64,000 bases of DNA from Rhodospirillaceae bacterium (GCA_016712715.1 JADJQM010000002.1:1178001-1242000), one strand, 5' to 3'; positions 44,206 through 53,731 are shown, numbered from the stretch's first letter. Numbers and translations are program-made. Notes: a model not told the origin generated them from the sequence alone.

Positions 44206-45165
44206 ATGGGACCCAAACAGATGATGCCGAACGTAACCATGCCCGATCGGAAACCCGCCAAGAGCCCGGCTGCCAAGGTGCCAGCCAACGTCACGGCCGC
44301 CGTGCGCCGTGCGGCCGCCTATATCGATGCGCGCCAGCAGGACGAGGCCGACGGGCCGATCACGCTGGAGGAGTTGGGGCGCCATTGCGGCCTCTCGCCC
44401 TGGCACCTGCAGCGCCAGTTCAAGCGCGTCATGGGCGTCACCCCGCGCGATTACGAGGAAAGCCTGCGTCTTGCGCGTTTCAAGAAGGGCCTGCGCACCG
44501 GCGCCGGTGTGGCGGCCGCGACCTTCGATGCGGGCTTCGGGTCATCCAGCCGGGTCTATGAGCGCGCCGGCGCGGCGCTGGGCATGACGCCGGCCAGCTA
44601 TGCCAGCGGCGGCAAGGGGGCCGCCATCCGCTATGCGCTCGCCCCCTCAACCCTCGGCCAGGTGCTGGTGGCAGCGACGGGGAAGGGCCTCTGCCGGGTC
44701 GAGATGGGCGCGGATGCGGACACCCTCATCGAGGATCTCACCGCCGAATTCCCGGAAGCCGATTCCATCGACCGCGACGACCGGGCGCTGGGGCCGTACC
44801 TCGCCGAAATCCTCCGCCGCATCGCCGGCAAGGCGCCGCTGGCCGAACTCCCCCTCGACATCCGCATGACCGCCTTCCAGCGCCAGGTCTGGCAGGCCTT
44901 GGCCCAGATCCCGACCGGCGAAACGCGCAGCTATGGCGAGGTGGCGGCATCGATCGGTCACCCCAAGGCGGCGCGGGCGGTGGGCAATACCTGCGGCGCC
45001 AACCCGGTGGCGGTCGCCATCCCCTGTCACCGCGTGCTGCGTAACGATGGGGCAATTGGCGGTTACGCCTGGGGATCTGAGCGAAAACAGGCTCTTATCG
45101 CGGCAGAATCCACTTCGTTAACGACGCATAGCCGCCCTGCTGGCAAAAAAAGAGTAACCGGTTGA
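44206..45165 (+). CDS. Ada-like AraC regulator / O6-methylguanine-DNA methyltransferase lacking the N-terminal Ada domain
   Basis: 319 aa. Residues 30-130 are an AraC helix-turn-helix (LEELGRHCGLSPWHLQRQFK, RDYEESLRLARFKKGLRTGA). The C-terminal half is the MGMT domain with FQRQVWQALAQIPTGETRSY, GNPVA-type ANPVAVAIPCHRVLRNDG (alkyl-acceptor Cys in PCHR) and GGYAWGSERKQAL. The N-terminal zinc-Cys methyl-phosphotriester domain of Ada is absent, so activation by phosphotriester transfer is not possible. Start could also be one of the nearby Met codons (44224, 44239). Confidence 0.92.
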   Translation: MGPKQMMPNVTMPDRKPAKSPAAKVPANVTAAVRRAAAYIDARQQDEADGPITLEELGRHCGLSPWHLQRQFKRVMGVTPRDYEESLRLARFKKGLRTGAGVAAATFDAGFGSSSRVYERAGAALGMTPASYASGGKGAAIRYALAPSTLGQVLVAATGKGLCRVEMGADADTLIEDLTAEFPEADSIDRDDRALGPYLAEILRRIAGKAPLAELPLDIRMTAFQRQVWQALAQIPTGETRSYGEVAASIGHPKAARAVGNTCGANPVAVAIPCHRVLRNDGAIGGYAWGSERKQALIAAESTSLTTHSRPAGKKRVTG

Positions 45166-45189
45166 AAGCGACGCATACGGGGCCGTAAA

Positions 45190-46044
45190 GTGGTCGCCAG
45201 GGGAATTTGGGTAACCCTGGGGATATGTGGATTGTTTTTGACCACCATGCGGAAAGTAGCGAAAAATCTGGCTAAGTCGTTAACCGGCGCGAGCTCGGCA
45301 GCGGTTGATAAGGCGCGTGTAAAGCGCAAGCGCATGGCTGAGGCGAGCGACATTCACATGCTCTCTTTTGCCACCCGCAAGGTGCCGCTGGTGTTCAAGC
45401 CGAACAAGCGCGCACAGCGCATCATCCTGCGGCTCGATCACGGCAATTCCTCCATCATCGTGGTGCTGCCGAAACGCACTTCGCGCGATGAAGGCAAGCG
45501 ATTTGCGTTAAGCAACAAGGATTGGATCGAGCAGCGCCTCGACCAGTTGCACGAGCCCGTGCCCTTCCTCCACAACGCCGTCATTCCTATTCTCGGCACG
45601 CCGCATCGCATCCGCCACAAGCCCAATGCACGTGGTGTCGTCTGGTGCGAATCCGAAGAGATCAACGTCGCGGGCCATGAGGAGCATGTGCCGCGCCGGG
45701 TCCAGGACTGGCTGAAGATCGAGGCCAAGCGCGAGATCGAACTGCGCGCCCATCAGAAAGCCGAGGCGATCGGCCGGAAGATCAAGAAGATCACCATCCG
45801 CGACACCAAGAGCCGCTGGGGCTCCTGCACCAGCGAAGGCGAGCTCGCCTTCTCCTGGCGCCTGATCTTCGCCCCCCGCCACGTCATGGATTATGTCATC
45901 GCCCATGAGGTGGCCCATCTCCGCGAGATGAACCACGGGCCCAAGTTCTGGAAACTCTGCGGCGAGATCTGCCGCCAGGTGGAACCAGCCAGACTCTGGC
46001 TTGAGAACCATGGGACGGATCTCTATCGCTACGGAAGGTTTTAG
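45190..46044 (+). CDS. YgjP-like M48-type metallopeptidase (SprT-like)
   Basis: 284 aa in the open frame; the real start is probably ATG 45247 or ATG 45334, since residues 1-48 are not conserved-looking. The zinc motif is AHEVAHLREMNHGPKFW (HExxH plus distal His), preceded by the family signature TKSRWGSCTSEGELAFSWRL. The N-domain contains AQRIILRLDHGNSSIIVVLP. This is the DUF45/YgjP family of predicted zinc proteases, with no known substrate. Soluble. Confidence 0.88.
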   Translation: MVARGIWVTLGICGLFLTTMRKVAKNLAKSLTGASSAAVDKARVKRKRMAEASDIHMLSFATRKVPLVFKPNKRAQRIILRLDHGNSSIIVVLPKRTSRDEGKRFALSNKDWIEQRLDQLHEPVPFLHNAVIPILGTPHRIRHKPNARGVVWCESEEINVAGHEEHVPRRVQDWLKIEAKREIELRAHQKAEAIGRKIKKITIRDTKSRWGSCTSEGELAFSWRLIFAPRHVMDYVIAHEVAHLREMNHGPKFWKLCGEICRQVEPARLWLENHGTDLYRYGRF

Positions 46045-46057
46045 GGCAATCCTTCGG

Positions 46058-46197
46058 CCCCCTCACCCCAACCCCTCTCCCGCGAGGGGAGAGGGGCTAG
46101 TGCCACGCTCTCTCACTCCGATCTCACTGCTAGTTTGAGTATTGCCGGCAGATCTCATTCCCTCTCCCTTCGCGGGAGAGGGTCAGGGTGAAGGGGG
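46058..46197. repeat. Pair of GC-rich palindromic intergenic repeats
   Basis: A first hairpin (CCCTCACCCCAACCCCTCTC with CGCGAGGGGAGAGGGG) and, about 60 bp on, CCCTCTCCCTTCGCGGGAGAGGG followed by TCAGGGTGAAGGGG. The outer ends CCCCTCACCC and GGGTGAAGGGG pair imperfectly. Same family as the elements at 29588 and 37042. It fills the gap between converging ygjP-like and tsaC-like genes. Confidence 0.82.
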
Positions 46198-46208
46198 TCT
46201 TCGAGGTC

Positions 46209-47186
46209 CTATCTCGGTGCCGCCGCGCGGTTCAGCCGGTCGTTGATCGCGATCCCCAATCCCGTCATCGGCACCGGCATCACGGCGATGCCGACGACAT
46301 CCGACCGGTCCAATTCCCGCAGCATGGCAAATAGATTGGCGGCGGCCTCGTTGAGGTCGCCCGTGGTGCTGAGGTTGCGCATCACCTTGGCCGGCGGCAC
46401 TTCGGGTCCGAAGGCCAGCAAGGCCTCGCCGGGTGCGGCCGAAACGGCATTCAACCGCACAGGCCGCTCCGGCGCATAATGGCTGAGGAGCCGCCCCGGC
46501 CCCTGCAGCCCCGCCTCGATATCGCCCACCGCCGGTGCGAACTCGACGCGGCACCCCAGCAGGCCCGCGATCTCTTCCGCGCTGACGCCGCCTGGGCGCA
46601 GCAGCGTCGGCGTGGCGTCAAGCAGGCTGATGACCGTGGATTCGACACCGATCCGGCACGGCCCGCCATCGAGGATCATGGCGACCTTGTCACCCAGCCC
46701 CTCTTCGACATGTTGCGCCGTGGTGGGACTGATGCGGCCGGACGGATTGGCGCTGGGTCCCGCCAGCGGCCGCTCGGCGAGCATGAGCAGCGCCTGCGCC
46801 GTCGGGTGCGCCGGCACGCGGAGGGCGACGCTGTCCATCCCCGCACTCACCAGCAGCGACAGGCGGCAATCCCGCCGTCGCGGCACCACCAGGGTCAAAG
46901 GTCCCGGCCAGAATTTCCGCGCCAGCGTGACCGCCGCGGGTGAGAGGTCGGCCAGGGCCGCCGCCGCCGACAGGCTGCCCACATGGACGATGAGCGGATT
47001 GAAGCTCGGCCGTCCCTTGGCTTCATAGATCGCGGCCACGGCGCGGTCGTTGGTCGCATCTCCCCCTAAGCCATAGACCGTCTCGGTCGGAAAGCTCACC
47101 AGCAATCCCTGCTGCAGCGCCTTGGCCGCTGCCGTGATGTGCTGAAGGTCAGCCGGGAAAATCCTGGAGGGCACGATCTTCGACAT
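46209..47186 (-). CDS. L-threonylcarbamoyladenylate synthase (Sua5/TsaC family)
   Basis: 325 aa from ATG 47186; the open frame extends to 47321 into cysQ. Makes threonylcarbamoyl-AMP for the t6A37 modification of ANN-decoding tRNAs. Core: LLVSFPTETVYGLGGDATND, the substrate-binding KGRPSFNPLIVHV, VALRVPAH, PLAGPSANPSGRISPTTAQH and ILDGGPCRIGVESTVISL. A C-terminal Sua5 domain (LSHYAPERPVRL onward) makes this the longer Sua5-type version. Two bp downstream of cysQ. Confidence 0.95.
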   Translation of the reverse strand: MSKIVPSRIFPADLQHITAAAKALQQGLLVSFPTETVYGLGGDATNDRAVAAIYEAKGRPSFNPLIVHVGSLSAAAALADLSPAAVTLARKFWPGPLTLVVPRRRDCRLSLLVSAGMDSVALRVPAHPTAQALLMLAERPLAGPSANPSGRISPTTAQHVEEGLGDKVAMILDGGPCRIGVESTVISLLDATPTLLRPGGVSAEEIAGLLGCRVEFAPAVGDIEAGLQGPGRLLSHYAPERPVRLNAVSAAPGEALLAFGPEVPPAKVMRNLSTTGDLNEAAANLFAMLRELDRSDVVGIAVMPVPMTGLGIAINDRLNRAAAPR

Positions 47187-47188
47187 CG

Positions 47189-47971
47189 CTATCGAATTCC
47201 ACGCGCAATAAAATGCGGGTTGCGGAAACCGGGCTTGCCATAGCTGAGCGCGGCGCCGTCCAGCGTGGTGACCGTGCCGCCTGCCGCCAGCAGCACGCCA
47301 TGGCCGGCCGCCGTGTCCCATTCCATGGTCGGCCCGAAGCGCGGATAGAGATCGGCCGACCCTTCAGCGATGCGGCAGAATTTGAGCGACGAGCCGGCGA
47401 CCACGGTGCCAGCCACATGCTCGCCCAGCATCTCGGCCTTCACCAGCTCGCGCGCCGCGTGCGACCGGCTGATGGTCATGGTGGCACCTTCCGGCGGCAG
47501 TTCCCGCGCGCTGATCCGTTCCTCGGCCCGGCCGCGGCGCCTGATCGCGACATCACCCGACCCGGCATACATCTCATCCAGCACCGGCAGATAGACCACC
47601 CCCAGGACGGGCACACCATCCTCGATCAGGGCGATGTTCACCGTGAATTCGCCGTTGCGGTTGATGAATTCCTTGGTCCCGTCCAGCGGGTCGACCAGCC
47701 AGAAGCGTCGCCCGATCGAGGCCGGCAGGCCATCGACTGCTGCCTGTTCCTCGGCGATCACGGGAATGTCGGGTGCATGGGCCTTGAGCGCCGCCAGGAT
47801 CAGCTTCTCGGCGGCGACATCGGCCGCGGTGACCGGCGAGCGGTCGGCCTTGTGGGTGCTCGCAAAATCGCTGGCATAGACCGCCATGATGGCGGCCCCC
47901 GCCTCATAGGCGGCAAGGATCAGCGCATCGCGCAGCGGCAGATAGGGGGTGGCGGGTTGGGCAATGGGCAT
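47189..47971 (-). CDS. cysQ: 3'(2'),5'-bisphosphate nucleotidase CysQ
   Basis: 260 aa from ATG 47971. Hydrolyses PAP/PAPS in sulphate assimilation; lithium-sensitive inositol monophosphatase fold. Motifs: SPVTAADVAAEKLI, IAEEQAAVDG, the metal site WLVDPLDGTKEFINRNGEFT and EWDTAAGHGVLLAAGG. The start was chosen at MPIAQPATPYLPLRDALI because the upstream extension is arginine-rich and non-conserved. Adjacent to tsaC, probably one transcript. Confidence 0.94.
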   Translation of the reverse strand: MPIAQPATPYLPLRDALILAAYEAGAAIMAVYASDFASTHKADRSPVTAADVAAEKLILAALKAHAPDIPVIAEEQAAVDGLPASIGRRFWLVDPLDGTKEFINRNGEFTVNIALIEDGVPVLGVVYLPVLDEMYAGSGDVAIRRRGRAEERISARELPPEGATMTISRSHAARELVKAEMLGEHVAGTVVAGSSLKFCRIAEGSADLYPRFGPTMEWDTAAGHGVLLAAGGTVTTLDGAALSYGKPGFRNPHFIARGIR

Positions 47972-48120
47972 GGTCCGGGTGGCTTTCGGCAGCGGGCGAG
48001 TTCGCCGCTTTCCTAGCCTGTTTGCCGGGAAAGCGCCACTCGGGCCCATGACTCACCGGACCGACTTGCCAGGCCGCCTTGCCAGACCGCCTTGCCAGGC
48101 CACCCTTCCAGGCCGCGCGA

Positions 48121-51033
48121 CTATCTCGTCGTAGTCGAGCGCTGCTGGCCGCCGGTGGACGCACCGGGCGCCGGGGGCGTGGGATCGTCGGCGGTGGCCG
48201 ATTCGAGCGAGGAGAGGAGGCTGGCGAGCGCATCCTGCTGTTCCATCGACAACGGCGTGATGGCCGGTGCCGCCTCATGCTCGGCGGCGGTGGCGCGCGC
48301 CTCCTCCTCGATGAGCCTCACCCTGGCGTGAAGGGCGATCTTCTGGATGAGGTCGTTGGCATCAATGGGCTTGGCCATGAAATCGTTCATGCCGGCCTCG
48401 AGGCATTGCCGCCGGTCTTCCTGCGTGGCGTTGGCGGTCAGCGCGATGATCGGCACGCGCGACGGTGCCCCGCCCAGCTCACGGATGCGCCTGGTGGCTT
48501 CCAATCCATCCAGTTCCGGCATGCGCATGTCCATGAGGACGATGTCATAGGCGCGGCTGCGCATCGCCTCGATCGCTTCCAGCCCGTTGCCGGCGATATC
48601 GGCCCTTGCGCCGGCGCGCGCCAGGATGGCGGTCACCAGCATCTGATTCACCTGATTGTCCTCGGCCAACAGGATGCGCAGCGCCGCCCCGTCGGCGAAG
48701 ACCGCGAGCTCGGCACCGGCATGGCCGCGCCGCATCAACGCATGGGGCGATCCTTCCACCAGCCGCATCATGCAGGCAAGGAAGCTCGAGCGCCGCACGG
48801 GCTTGGGCAGTTGCGCATCGATCCCCTCATGCACCTCATGCTGGTCGATGAACAGGGCTGAGGAGGAAAGTACGATATTCTCGACGATGATGCCGGGCAG
48901 GGGGCGCAGGCGTCGCGCAAAATCGACGCCCGACATGTTCGGCATCACCTGGTCGACGATGGCCAGTGCAATGGGTTGGCGCGGTGGGCGGTCGCGCAGT
49001 TCGTCGAGGATGATCTCCGGCTCGCTCGCCGAAATCGCGATGGCGCCGATGCTGGCCACATAGCGTTCGAAGATCTCGCGGTTGATCTGGTTGTCATCGA
49101 CGATCAGCACCTGGCGGCCGCCGAAGGCCGCGGCGATCGCGTTCTGGTCGGGCGGGGCGGCGGCGCTGGCCTCGCCCCGCGTCGGACCGAACCAGGCGGT
49201 GAACCAGAAGGTCGATCCGCTGCGCGCACCGGTATGGGAATCGACCCCGATCGCGCCATGCATCAGGTCGACCAGCTGCTTGCAGATGGCGAGACCCAGG
49301 CCCGTCCCGCCGAAGCGGCGCGTGGTCGAGGCGTCGACCTGGCTGAAATGATGGAACAGGCGGTTCTGCGCCTCCGCCGGAATGCCGATGCCGGTATCGC
49401 GGACGGCAAAGCGCAGCTTGGCGCCATCGGTCGTGCTGTCCGACAGTTCCACGGTCAGGCTGACGCCGCCGCTCTCGGTGAACTTCACGGCATTGCTGAG
49501 GAGGTTGAGGAGAATCTGCCGCAACCGGCCCGGATCGCCGTTGAGCCTCGTCGGCACATCGGGTGCCACGAAGCAGGCAAGCTCGATGCCCTTGGCGTGC
49601 GCCCGGCTCACCACCAGTTCCAGCACCGATTCGATTTCTGGCACGATGTCGAAATCGATCTGCTCCATCTCCAGCTTGCCGGTCTCGGCCTTGGCGAAAT
49701 CGAGGATGTCGTTGATGATGGCAAGGAGTGCCTCGCCCGATTGATGCAGCACGTCGACATAATGCTGCTGGCGCTGGTCGAGCGCGGTGTCGGCGAGCAG
49801 GCCCGCCATGCCCAGCACGCCGTTCATCGGCGTGCGGATCTCGTGGCTCATCATCGCCAGGAACTGGGTCTTGGCGATCGAGGCCTGCTCGGCCACTTCC
49901 TTGGCCGCGCGCAGATCGCTGGTCATCGAGCGCGCGAGGCCTTCGGCCCGGTAACGCGCCGCCACCATGAACCACAACAGCACGCCGGCAAGGATCGAGA
50001 TGACCGATCCGCCCAGCATCACCAGGAGCGGCACCATCGCGGCACCCGGTGGCTGCAGCGAGGAATGCGATCGGTATTCCAGGCTGAAACTCTGCCCGGC
50101 GATGATCATGGTATGGGCGCGCCGGTAAAGGCTGCCGTCGCGCTGGCCGCGCGGTGTCGACATCTCGACATTGCCGAGATCGCGGCGGCGGCTGTCGAAC
50201 ACCAGGCGCTTGGAATCGGTATCGGCGCCCGTATAGAGGATGACGTCGAGCTCGTTGCCGATATCGAGGAGCGCGCCTTCGATGGCCGTGCCGATGACGA
50301 TCGGCATCGCCACCCAGCCTTTCAGGAACTGGCGCCGCTCATCGTAGGAGAAGGGCGCCGAATCGCGCTCATAGACCGGCGCCACCAGCAGCAGGCCCGG
50401 CCGGCTCTGCTTGTTGAAGATGAGCGGGATGATGCCGCTCATGGTGACTTCGCCGCTCAGCATCGACCAGTCGAGCACGCGGCGCCGATTGACCTCGCTG
50501 GCGAGATCCAGGCCGATGCTGGCCGTCGTGTTCGACATCGGCTCGGAAAGGCGCAGCACATAAAGCTCGTCTGTGACGTTGGACGTGATCTGGCGGATGT
50601 TGATCGCCTCGCCGTTGAGGGCGGCGGCCCGGACGCGATAGCGGTTGAGATCGACGCGCTTCACCCGCTCGATATAGCCAAGGCCCATGCCGCCCGTCAT
50701 GTCGCGCCAGTTGAGGCCGGAGACGAAACGCTGCCAGTCGCGCCGCGTGATGTAGTCGCTGAGCGTCGCCATGCCCATGCCCATATTGACCACCAGGTCG
50801 TAGGCATTGAAGCGGTCGCTCAGGCGCTTCTCGAACCGCTCGATGAGATAGTTGAAGCGCTGCAGCGCAGCCTCTTCGGATTGATTGTGGAGCAGGACCG
50901 CCACATAGACGCAGAACACGATGCCGATCAGGCTGACCATGGCGCCCCACGCCCAGGCGAGGCCACGGCCGCGCGCCCGGGCAAAGCCCGGCACGGTCGA
51001 TCGCCTTCTCCATCCTGTGCGGTTGCGCGTCAA
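48121..51033 (-). CDS. CHASE-domain hybrid sensor histidine kinase with two receiver domains
   Basis: 970 aa. TM1 at about 30-50, periplasmic CHASE domain about 75-300 (MGLGYIERVKRVDLNRYRVR, AAINIRQITSN-like region), TM2 about 334-358. HisKA AMMSHEIRTPMNGVLGMAGL (phospho-His about 397), HATPase_c with NLLSNAVKFTESGG, DTGIGIP and GTGLGLAICKQL. First receiver: VLIVDDNQINREIF and ALAIVDQVMPNMSG (Asp about 694). Second receiver: ILLAEDNQVNQML and DIVLMDMRMPELDG (Asp about 835). Signal and partner unknown; no Hpt domain is present, so an external Hpt protein would be needed for relay. Confidence 0.94.
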   Translation of the reverse strand: MTRNRTGWRRRSTVPGFARARGRGLAWAWGAMVSLIGIVFCVYVAVLLHNQSEEAALQRFNYLIERFEKRLSDRFNAYDLVVNMGMGMATLSDYITRRDWQRFVSGLNWRDMTGGMGLGYIERVKRVDLNRYRVRAAALNGEAINIRQITSNVTDELYVLRLSEPMSNTTASIGLDLASEVNRRRVLDWSMLSGEVTMSGIIPLIFNKQSRPGLLLVAPVYERDSAPFSYDERRQFLKGWVAMPIVIGTAIEGALLDIGNELDVILYTGADTDSKRLVFDSRRRDLGNVEMSTPRGQRDGSLYRRAHTMIIAGQSFSLEYRSHSSLQPPGAAMVPLLVMLGGSVISILAGVLLWFMVAARYRAEGLARSMTSDLRAAKEVAEQASIAKTQFLAMMSHEIRTPMNGVLGMAGLLADTALDQRQQHYVDVLHQSGEALLAIINDILDFAKAETGKLEMEQIDFDIVPEIESVLELVVSRAHAKGIELACFVAPDVPTRLNGDPGRLRQILLNLLSNAVKFTESGGVSLTVELSDSTTDGAKLRFAVRDTGIGIPAEAQNRLFHHFSQVDASTTRRFGGTGLGLAICKQLVDLMHGAIGVDSHTGARSGSTFWFTAWFGPTRGEASAAAPPDQNAIAAAFGGRQVLIVDDNQINREIFERYVASIGAIAISASEPEIILDELRDRPPRQPIALAIVDQVMPNMSGVDFARRLRPLPGIIVENIVLSSSALFIDQHEVHEGIDAQLPKPVRRSSFLACMMRLVEGSPHALMRRGHAGAELAVFADGAALRILLAEDNQVNQMLVTAILARAGARADIAGNGLEAIEAMRSRAYDIVLMDMRMPELDGLEATRRIRELGGAPSRVPIIALTANATQEDRRQCLEAGMNDFMAKPIDANDLIQKIALHARVRLIEEEARATAAEHEAAPAITPLSMEQQDALASLLSSLESATADDPTPPAPGASTGGQQRSTTTR

Positions 51034-51327
51034 TCGACCCTCTGTTACCTGGCGACCCCGGATCCCTCGCCCAATCCGGGCCGACTGGGTCGTCGCGTGA
51101 TCGGCCGCGCCATCGCGACGCCGCCCGGCCGGGATGGCCGTCTTGCGGATATAGGGCGCATTGTCGGCAAAGATGGTGAAACAATGGTTAAGTCACGCCC
51201 GAACGCGCTGGGGTAACGCCCTGGCATCACGGCGCTATTGTCATACCAATGAGAATGGCCAATGCGACTGGCCAATGCGGATTGGGCCGATTCCGGCGCG
51301 CCTCGCGCAAAGCCGCTGCCGTCGGGT

Positions 51328-52677
51328 TCAGGGCAGCAGGGAATCCAGTTCCTTGCGCAGTTCGGCACGCTGCGGCGCATCGGCCGGCAGCTGCTCCAGC
51401 ACCTCGGTCCACAGCCGGCGCGCTTCGACCTTGTTGCCGGCGACGCGGGCGACCAGGCCGCCGTAATAGAGGCCCAGCGGATTCCTGGGGTCGAGGGTCC
51501 GCACCCTCCCCACCGCCTCGACGAATTCCGGCGGCAGATAGCGGTCGAGATCGGACCGGCCGGCGATGATCGCATCGGCATAGTCGAGCTGCACGTCGAG
51601 CCGTGCCGGGGCGAGGGCCGCGGCCTTCCCCCAGGCTGTCCGCGCATCATCGCCACGCTGCAGCACCTGATAGGCGCGCGCCAGGCGCACCCAACCATCG
51701 AGATCGTCGGGATTGTCCTTGAGCCTGTCCGCGAGCCGCCCGACCATGTCGTTGACGAAGGCCTGCTGCTGTTCCGGCGTCATCGACGCGGCGGCCGCGA
51801 TATCGGCCTCGCTGGGCCCGGTGGCGGTGTCGGGTGCCGGCGCATCGTCCATGCCGGCCGGCACGTCCTTGCCCAGGCGCTGGGCCGCCTTGGCGATATG
51901 ATCCTCCAGCGTCGCGCGCCAGGGCGCATCCTTTGGCGTGTCCTTTTCCAGCGCCATCCAGTCGGTGAGGGCACCCTCGACATCGCCGGCCTGCGCCTTG
52001 CCCAGCGCCAGGAAGAAGCGCGCCGTGGGATTGCTGGGCTCGACCGCGATCGCGCGGCGGAAGGCATCGCCCGCCGCCGCGTTCATCTCGCCCTGGTTGG
52101 CCAGCAGCAGCGCCTGGCCGAAGGCGGCGAGCGTGGTGCCGTCCTGGGCGCCCAGCGCCACGGCCTTGCCATAGGCGGTGGCGGCATCCTTGGCCCGGCC
52201 GGCGGCGTCATAGCCGGCGGCCAGCGAGATCCAGGCCTTGGCATCGGTCGGGCGCGCGCTGACCTCGGCTTCGAGGGCCGCGAGTTCGGCGCTGACCGGG
52301 ACCGCGGCCGTCGCGCTGAAGGGTTGTCCCGGCAGGGCCGGTTCGCCCAGCATCAGGTAAAGGCCGAAGCCGAGCAGGGGGAGCACCACCGCCGCCGTGA
52401 TCAGCAAGCCGTGGGAGGGCGCCCGGCCCGGCTGCCATTGCGGGCTTTCGGTCAGGGCCAGGATGCGCCGCTCGATTTCGATCTGCGCCGATTTCGCCTC
52501 GCTGGCGCCGATGAGGCCTGCTTCGGCATCGCGGTTGAGTTCCTGCATCTGGTCGCGATAGACGGCCAGTGCAAACACCGCCTCGTTCTTCACCTTGCGC
52601 GTATAGAACAGCGGCAGCGCCAGCAGCACCGCCGTCGCCAATGTCATCGCGGCAAAGACCAGCCAGACCAGAATCAT
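51328..52677 (-). CDS. ccmI: Cytochrome c biogenesis protein CcmI
   Basis: 449 aa from ATG 52677. Apocytochrome c chaperone of System I. N-terminal TM (MILVWLVFAAMTLATAVLLA), then RDQMQELNRDAEAGLIGASE of the CcmI core, a second TM at about 92-110, and a large periplasmic TPR region (AWISLAAGYDAAGRAKDAAT, WVRLARAYQVLQRGDDARTA). It starts 4 nt inside the end of ccmH, so it is translationally coupled. Last gene of the ccmC-I block. Confidence 0.93.
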   Translation of the reverse strand: MILVWLVFAAMTLATAVLLALPLFYTRKVKNEAVFALAVYRDQMQELNRDAEAGLIGASEAKSAQIEIERRILALTESPQWQPGRAPSHGLLITAAVVLPLLGFGLYLMLGEPALPGQPFSATAAVPVSAELAALEAEVSARPTDAKAWISLAAGYDAAGRAKDAATAYGKAVALGAQDGTTLAAFGQALLLANQGEMNAAAGDAFRRAIAVEPSNPTARFFLALGKAQAGDVEGALTDWMALEKDTPKDAPWRATLEDHIAKAAQRLGKDVPAGMDDAPAPDTATGPSEADIAAAASMTPEQQQAFVNDMVGRLADRLKDNPDDLDGWVRLARAYQVLQRGDDARTAWGKAAALAPARLDVQLDYADAIIAGRSDLDRYLPPEFVEAVGRVRTLDPRNPLGLYYGGLVARVAGNKVEARRLWTEVLEQLPADAPQRAELRKELDSLLP

Positions 52678-53201
52678 GCGCCACTCCCGTGAGTGGGTCT
52701 TGTGGCGGGTTCCGGTTCCCCTTGCAAGGCTGCGGTGACACGGCGCATCTCCTCGGCGCTCAATGTCGCCGGTGCGGGGGCACGCGCGCGCCGGCGGAAG
52801 AACAGCACCATGGTGACGGCGCCCATGGCCAGGAGCAGGAAGGGTCCCGCCCACAGCAGGGCGGTCGATATCTTGAAGGGCGGCTTGAACAGCACGAAAT
52901 CGCCATAGCGGTCGGCGAGAAACCGGCGGATCTCCTCATCCGATTTGCCCGCCGCGATCTCGACGCGGATCAATTTGCGCATGTCGCTGGCGATGCCGGC
53001 ATCGGATTCGGCGATCGACTGCGCCTGGCACACCACACAGCGCACATCCTTCATCAGCTGCCGCGCGCGCGCTTCCAGCACCGGATCCGCCAAGGGCTGG
53101 TCCGGCTGCGCGCTCTGCGCCAAAGCCGGTGGCGATGGCAAGGCCAAGGCGGCGCCGGCAAAGAGGCACAGCAGCAGCACGATTGACGGCCACCGCTTCA
53201 T
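52674..53201 (-). CDS. ccmH: Cytochrome c-type biogenesis protein CcmH
   Basis: 175 aa. Periplasmic thiol-reducing component for apocytochrome c. Signal peptide (MKRWPSIVLLLCLFAGAALA), the CXXC motif in DVRCVVCQAQSIAESDAGIA, DRYGDFVLFKPPF and a C-terminal TM (LLWAGPFLLLAMGAVTMVLF). Overlaps ccmG by 4 nt and ccmI by 4 nt. Confidence 0.95.
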   Translation of the reverse strand: MKRWPSIVLLLCLFAGAALALPSPPALAQSAQPDQPLADPVLEARARQLMKDVRCVVCQAQSIAESDAGIASDMRKLIRVEIAAGKSDEEIRRFLADRYGDFVLFKPPFKISTALLWAGPFLLLAMGAVTMVLFFRRRARAPAPATLSAEEMRRVTAALQGEPEPATRPTHGSGA

Positions 53202-53731
53202 TGCGTGAGCTCCAGGAGCAGCGGCTGGAGTTCGTCCTTGAGGCGGCCGGGATCGAGCGGCTGCGCCAGGCGATAGCGGATGATGCCGTCGCGGTCGATG
53301 ACATAGGTCTCCGGCACGCCGGTCAGGCCGAATTCCATGCCGGCGCGGCCGGTCTCGTCGACGCCGATCGCCGCGTAAGGATCGCCGAGTTCAGCGAGGT
53401 ATTTTTCGGAATCCGCCGGCGCATCCTTGAAGGTGATGCCGACCACGCGCACGCCGGGCATCGCCTTGAGTTCCTGGATGAGCGGATGCTCGGCTCGGCA
53501 GGGCGCGCACCAGGAGGCAAAGAAATTGAGCACCGTGACGTCGCCCGCAAATTCCGCGGTGTTGATGCCGGGCCGACCACCCAATCCGGGCAGGTTGACC
53601 GCGGCGATCTTCTTGCCGATGAGGACCGAGGGCAGGCTCGATGGATCGCGCGCGGGATCGAGCCCGCGCCAGAACAGCACGACGAGGGCTGCCAGGCACA
53701 GCAACGGCAGGATGAAGAACAGGCGGCGCAT
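53198..53731 (-). CDS. ccmG: Thiol:disulfide interchange protein CcmG/DsbE
   Basis: 177 aa. Membrane-anchored thioredoxin keeping apocytochrome heme-binding cysteines reduced. N-terminal anchor (FFILPLLCLAALVVLFWRGL), active site FFASWCAPCRAEHPLIQEL, and the GVPETYVIDRDGIIRYR loop with cis-Pro. 18 bp after ccmF. Confidence 0.96.
   Translation of the reverse strand: MRRLFFILPLLCLAALVVLFWRGLDPARDPSSLPSVLIGKKIAAVNLPGLGGRPGINTAEFAGDVTVLNFFASWCAPCRAEHPLIQELKAMPGVRVVGITFKDAPADSEKYLAELGDPYAAIGVDETGRAGMEFGLTGVPETYVIDRDGIIRYRLAQPLDPGRLKDELQPLLLELTQ

Noticed and set aside
48976..51216. 746-aa open frame on the + strand
   Set aside because: Antisense to the CHASE hybrid kinase, with Arg/Ala/Gly-rich low-complexity composition and no domain.
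51034..51327. Gap of about 290 bp between the hybrid kinase and ccmI
   Set aside because: No coding frame with domain-like sequence and no convincing hairpin with U-tract; treated as plain intergenic DNA.
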